Shown piece after piece: positions 7,881-10,240 of a stretch of DNA of 10,240 nucleotides. Position 1 is the first letter of the stretch; every line of letters begins with the position of its first letter. The notes under the pieces were generated by a model, which made no database searches, was not told the DNA's origin, and saw nothing but the letters and a program-made list of their open reading frames with translations. The translations under genes and the position numbers were made by a program. The DNA is taken from assembly GCA_945632055.1 (NCBI GenBank), contig CALZCU010000013.1, forward strand, positions 1-10,240. Reading direction: 5' to 3'. The DNA is from an uncultured Ruminococcus sp. GTDB lineage: Bacteria > Bacillota > Clostridia > Oscillospirales > Acutalibacteraceae.

Positions 7881-8357
7881 ATGGCAGGAATTGTTGACAA
7901 GTTTAAGCGTATGTGGGACGCACCGGATGATGAATACGAGTACGATGAGTACGGTTATTCTGATGAAGGCGATGACAGCTATGAAGAAGAACCCGTAAGA
8001 GAAAGAGAAAACAACAGAAGCAGAGACACAAGAGATGTAGGTACAAGAAACAAGGTTGTTAACATCAACGCTACTGCTAAGCTCCAGGTTGGTATTTTTA
8101 AGCCTGAGCGTTTCGGCGAAGAAACACGCTCAATTGCCGATGAGCTTATGAAAACTCACACTGTAGTTCTCAACCTTGAAGATACAAATAAGGATATGGC
8201 AAGAAGAATTCTTGATTTTCTCAGCGGCGTTGCGTATGCAAACAGAGGTAAAATCAAGAGAGTTGCAACTAATACATATATTATTATTCCGAGCAATGTT
8301 GACCTCACAGGCGACGATTTACTCGACGAATTAGAAAACAGCGGTGTTTATTTCTGA
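7881..8357 (+). CDS. sepF: Cell division protein SepF
   Basis: SepF tethers FtsZ to the membrane and is required for proper septum formation. The 158-residue protein has the expected three parts. A short amphipathic membrane-binding helix opens it (MAGIVDKFKRMW). A very acidic, Tyr/Asp/Glu-rich and then Arg-rich linker follows (about 14-55). The SepF core (about 57-145) contains FKPERFGE, ADELMKTHTVVLNLE, a helix with RRILDFLSGVAYA that includes the Gly of the dimer interface, and IIIPSNVDLTGDD. The start is ATG 7881 with AGGAGG at 7867-7872, 8 bp before. It follows yggS closely, and its last 14 bp overlap the GTG start of ylmH. The usual neighbour ylmG is absent. Confidence 0.97.
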   Translation: MAGIVDKFKRMWDAPDDEYEYDEYGYSDEGDDSYEEEPVRERENNRSRDTRDVGTRNKVVNINATAKLQVGIFKPERFGEETRSIADELMKTHTVVLNLEDTNKDMARRILDFLSGVAYANRGKIKRVATNTYIIIPSNVDLTGDDLLDELENSGVYF

Positions 8358-9090
8358 TAAAGACAGTCTGTTTATTTCAAAGCTTGATGATGCCGTTGAT
8401 TTGTGCTACACCAGACAAAAGCCGTATTTTTTCCCTTTTTTAAGTGAGCGCAGACAAGCCGTTGCAAAAAGCTATCTTGAATCAGTGTGCTTTCAGAATT
8501 ATTGCTTTTTCGGCGGCTATGATAACAGTGAAAGGAAAATGCTTTGTCTTTTTTACGATGTTGAGCCTGATGAGTTTCCGATTTCTGCGCTTGAGTTTTG
8601 TTATCGCCTGTGTGATAAGCTCAGCCATCGGGATTTTCTCGGTACGCTGATGTCACTCGGCATTGAAAGAGAAACGATAGGCGATATACTTGTCGGAGAT
8701 GGCAAGACGGTAGTTTTCGTTAAATGCGAGCTTAAATCCTATATTACCTCTCAGCTTGTAAAAATTGGCAACACAGGTATAAAAATCAAAGACGCTGATT
8801 TATCGGATATTCCACAGGGCAGGGGCACAGAGGAGCTGACTGTTATTGTTTCCTCACTGAGATTAGACAGTCTGGTTGCGGCAATAACGGGATTATCAAG
8901 AGAAAAAACAAAGTCATTTATTTTAGGCGGTAATGTAAGCCTGAATTTTATTCAAGTTGAAAACATCAGCAAACCTACTAATGTCGGTGACACGCTGATT
9001 GTTCGTGGGAAAGGAAAATATATTCTGAACGCTGTTATGGGTGAAACTAAAAAGGGGCGTTTAAGAATTTCTCTAATTCATTTTAGATAA
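8344..9090 (+). CDS. ylmH: S4-domain RNA-binding protein YlmH
   Basis: This 248-residue protein matches the YlmH family. The N-terminal region carries the family segments PFLSERRQAVAKSYL and HRDFLGTLMSLGIERETIGDI. The C-terminal S4 RNA-binding domain (about 172-240) includes SLRLDSLVAAITGLSREK, the G-x-V-x-L-N strand and GETKKGRLRI. In B. subtilis, YlmH binds the large ribosomal subunit and can act in rescue of obstructed subunits carrying peptidyl-tRNA, similar to RqcP. The start is GTG 8344, inside the end of sepF with a 14-bp overlap. Its ribosome site is weak, so translation is probably coupled to sepF. A start much further downstream would cut into the family N-terminus. The stop is 13 bp before divIVA. 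Confidence 0.93.
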   Translation: MFISDKDSLFISKLDDAVDLCYTRQKPYFFPFLSERRQAVAKSYLESVCFQNYCFFGGYDNSERKMLCLFYDVEPDEFPISALEFCYRLCDKLSHRDFLGTLMSLGIERETIGDILVGDGKTVVFVKCELKSYITSQLVKIGNTGIKIKDADLSDIPQGRGTEELTVIVSSLRLDSLVAAITGLSREKTKSFILGGNVSLNFIQVENISKPTNVGDTLIVRGKGKYILNAVMGETKKGRLRISLIHFR

Positions 9091-9103
9091 GGAGTGCATA
9101 CAT

Positions 9104-9796
9104 ATGCTTACAATTGATGAAATCAAAAATATAAGCTTCAGAAAAGCCACTTTAAGCGGTGGCTACAGAGCGGAGGATGTTGACGCATTTATTGATGAAG
9201 TAATCGCATCCTTTGAACAGCTTAAGAAGGAAAAAACTAACCTTGTTCATAAAATAGACATACTCGCTACCCGTGTTGAGCAGTATAAGGCTGACGAAGA
9301 AACGGTAAGAAATGCACTCCTTGCTTCACAGAAGGTTTCTGATGCCTGCATCAGAGAAGCAAAGGAAAAGGCTGCTAAAATTGTTCGTGACGCTGAAAAT
9401 AAGGCGCAGGCACTTCTTGTTGATGCAAACAAAACAACAGCAATTGAAAAGGAAAATTACTTACAGCTTCAGTCAGATGCTGTTGCGCTCAGAAACGAGC
9501 TTATTGAGCTTTACAGAAATCATATCAAGGCTATAGATGATCTGCCCACAGCAGCAGATTTAGAGGCTTCAAAGAAAACTCTTGATGAAAAATATCCTAC
9601 CGAGGAGCTTAAGCAGGAGTCTGTTCAGGAGTCGGGCGAAATTCAGTCTAATTCAAGGGAAGGCTCAGCAAATACTGATGCCGATGATATTGTTAATCAG
9701 GTACTTAAGGAAAAGGCTGAAACAGCTGCACCTAAGCGTTCCGGAAAGTTTGCTCACCTTAAATTCGGTGACAACTATGATGTTTCTGCTGAATAA
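9104..9796 (+). CDS. divIVA: DivIVA family cell-pole/division protein
   Basis: DivIVA proteins assemble at curved membranes and recruit division or polar-growth partners. The N-terminal lipid-binding domain is recognisable (MLTIDEIKNISFRKA, then GGYRAEDVDAFIDEV). A long coiled coil rich in Ala, Glu and Lys follows (about 35-155). After it come a disordered Ser/Glu/Gln-rich segment (about 160-205) and a short basic C-terminal motif (RSGKFAHLKFGDNYD). It has 230 residues against 164 in B. subtilis, with the excess in the tail. The F17-R18 pair of B. subtilis, which inserts into the membrane, is not conserved here; the loop reads T-L-S-G-G-Y. The start is ATG 9104 with AAGGAG at 9089-9094. The position between ylmH and ileS is the standard Firmicutes context. 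Confidence 0.95.
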   Translation: MLTIDEIKNISFRKATLSGGYRAEDVDAFIDEVIASFEQLKKEKTNLVHKIDILATRVEQYKADEETVRNALLASQKVSDACIREAKEKAAKIVRDAENKAQALLVDANKTTAIEKENYLQLQSDAVALRNELIELYRNHIKAIDDLPTAADLEASKKTLDEKYPTEELKQESVQESGEIQSNSREGSANTDADDIVNQVLKEKAETAAPKRSGKFAHLKFGDNYDVSAE

Positions 9797-9808
9797 AAGG
9801 TAGAGTAA

Positions 9809-9851
9809 CTCGACATGCAATTCGGCGGTGTACCACCGCAGGTAATTCGAG
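9809..9851 (+). other. Imperfect stem-loop in the divIVA-ileS gap
   Basis: GCGGTG (9825-9830) and CACCGC (9834-9839) form a perfect 6-bp stem with a TAC loop. Outer pairs can extend it: AATT 9819-9822 with AATT 9844-9847, and CTCG 9809-9812 with CGAG 9848-9851, separated by a bulge that contains the ATG at 9815. No T-run follows, so it is not an intrinsic terminator. It may be an RNA structure or a by-product of the codons of the overlapping small ORF. Confidence 0.4.
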
Positions 9852-9916
9852 CAGACAGGGCTGATATTATCAAACCTTCTTTGCCCGACCGTTTTCGAGC
9901 AGTTTATAAAAAGTAA
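9815..9916 (+). CDS. Possible small ORF (33 aa) between divIVA and ileS
   Basis: An ATG-to-TAA frame of 33 codons starts with MQFGGVPPQ and ends with PDRFRAVYKK. It has no membrane segment and I do not recognise it. Points in favour are the GC-rich core (about 52% by eye for 9811-9900, against about 20% for 9901-9966), the codon-position pattern (GC highest at first and lowest at third positions, as in low-GC coding DNA), and a purine-rich AAGGTAGAG upstream (9797-9805). Points against are the short length, which chance allows, the imperfect ribosome site, and CGA arginine codons that are uncommon in the neighbours. It is not in frame with ileS. Three Ile codons, two adjacent, make a leader-peptide role conceivable but weak. 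Confidence 0.35.
   Translation: MQFGGVPPQVIRADRADIIKPSLPDRFRAVYKK
9881..9910 (+). promoter_or_regulatory. Weak candidate sigma-A promoter for ileS
   Basis: TTGCCC (9881-9886) and TATAAA (9905-9910) lie 18 bp apart, matching the -35 and -10 consensus at 4 and 5 of 6 bases. Transcription from here would give ileS a leader of about 50 bases. In AT-rich DNA such matches arise by chance, and the pair overlaps the possible small ORF. Confidence 0.25.
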
Positions 9917-9966
9917 AATACACTAACAACTGATTAATTCTATAGATATTGGAGAGAATATATAAA

Positions 9967-10240
9967 ATGCCGCAGGATTACAATTCAACACTAAATCTGC
10001 CTAAAACCGATTTCCCTATGCGAGCAGGACTTCCGAAGAGCGAGCCTGTAACCCTCGAAAATTGGGAAAATGAAAAGGTTTACGAAAAATTAATGGAGAT
10101 TAACGAGGGCAAGCCCTTGTTTGTGCTTCACGACGGACCTCCGTATGCTAACGGAAACATTCACCTTGGCACAGCACTCAATAAGATACTTAAGGATTTT
10201 ATTGTAAGATACAAGAATATGTCAGGCTTCAAGGCTGCTT
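9967..10240 (+). CDS. ileS: Isoleucyl-tRNA synthetase, 5' part only
   Basis: The frame opens at ATG 9967 and runs off the right edge after 91 codons. IleRS charges tRNA-Ile and is a class I synthetase. The N-terminus ([19 protein letters not shown]) is diagnostic of bacterial IleRS. The class I signature is complete: [19 protein letters not shown], with the HIGH motif as HLGT at residues 66-69. The start is supported by GGAGAG at 9951-9956, 10 bp before. The position after divIVA matches many Firmicutes. The 170-bp upstream gap lacks a recognisable T-box leader, although T-boxes often control synthetase genes in this group. Confidence 0.96.
   Translation, partial: MPQDYNSTLNLPKTDFPMRAGLPKSEPVTLENWENEKVYEKLMEINEGKPLFVLHDGPPYANGNIHLGTALNKILKDFIVRYKNMSGFKAA

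Noticed and set aside
9824..9842. T-box-like GGTGGTAC...CCGC string
   Set aside because: The resemblance is on the minus strand, which has no gene downstream. The + strand lacks the TGGNACC core, a specifier stem and a terminator.
9851..9887. GGGC/GCCC pair as a terminator after divIVA
   Set aside because: The pairing is short with a loop of about 20 bases, and no T-run follows.

Overview
The window is a tightly packed run of same-strand (+) housekeeping genes from a low-to-moderate-GC Gram-positive bacterium. The gene content and order (ricA/ylbF-like, mutS, mutL, miaA, then ylmE, sepF, ylmH, divIVA, ileS) point to the Firmicutes. The MutL endonuclease motif of the non-MutH type, SepF and DivIVA for division, and AAGGAGG-type ribosome sites support this. 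AGA/AGG arginine codons, the style of the DivIVA and IleRS sequences and the HlyD-like gene suggest a Clostridia member, perhaps an Oscillospiraceae/Ruminococcaceae-type gut anaerobe. That family-level placement is inference.

Layout. Positions 1-239 hold the 3' end of a YlbF/YmcA-family (RicA-like) gene with a cysteine-rich tail. Positions 298-4943 hold mutS and mutL, the mismatch-recognition ATPase and its endonuclease partner. Positions 4912-5895 hold miaA, the tRNA A37 dimethylallyltransferase; it overlaps mutL, and its true start is unclear. Positions 5888-7171 hold a single-pass membrane protein with a HlyD/membrane-fusion-like domain. Positions 7149-9796 hold the division cluster tail: a PLP homeostasis protein (YggS/YlmE), SepF, the S4-domain RNA-binding protein YlmH, and DivIVA. 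After a 170-bp gap with a GC-rich core, the 5' end of ileS runs off the window.

How the genes relate. mutS and mutL form methyl-independent mismatch repair. The RicA-like protein and MiaA both connect to the i6A/ms2i6A modification of tRNA A37; miaB commonly lies just upstream of this gene pair, but it is outside this window. YlmE, SepF, YlmH, DivIVA and IleRS form the well-known cluster downstream of the dcw genes. In Bacillus subtilis the mutSL block and the ylm-divIVA-ileS block are at separate loci; here they are joined, with the HlyD-like gene at the junction. The usual ylmG gene between sepF and ylmH is missing. Overlapping or near-touching genes suggest one long, translationally coupled transcript up to divIVA.

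The window is mostly ordinary core genome, with no mobile element, CRISPR array, tRNA or rRNA. The parts most worth a second look are the divIVA-ileS gap (a possible 33-codon small ORF with an overlapping hairpin, and no T-box), the miaA start, the orphan HlyD-like gene, and a very AT-rich patch inside yggS.
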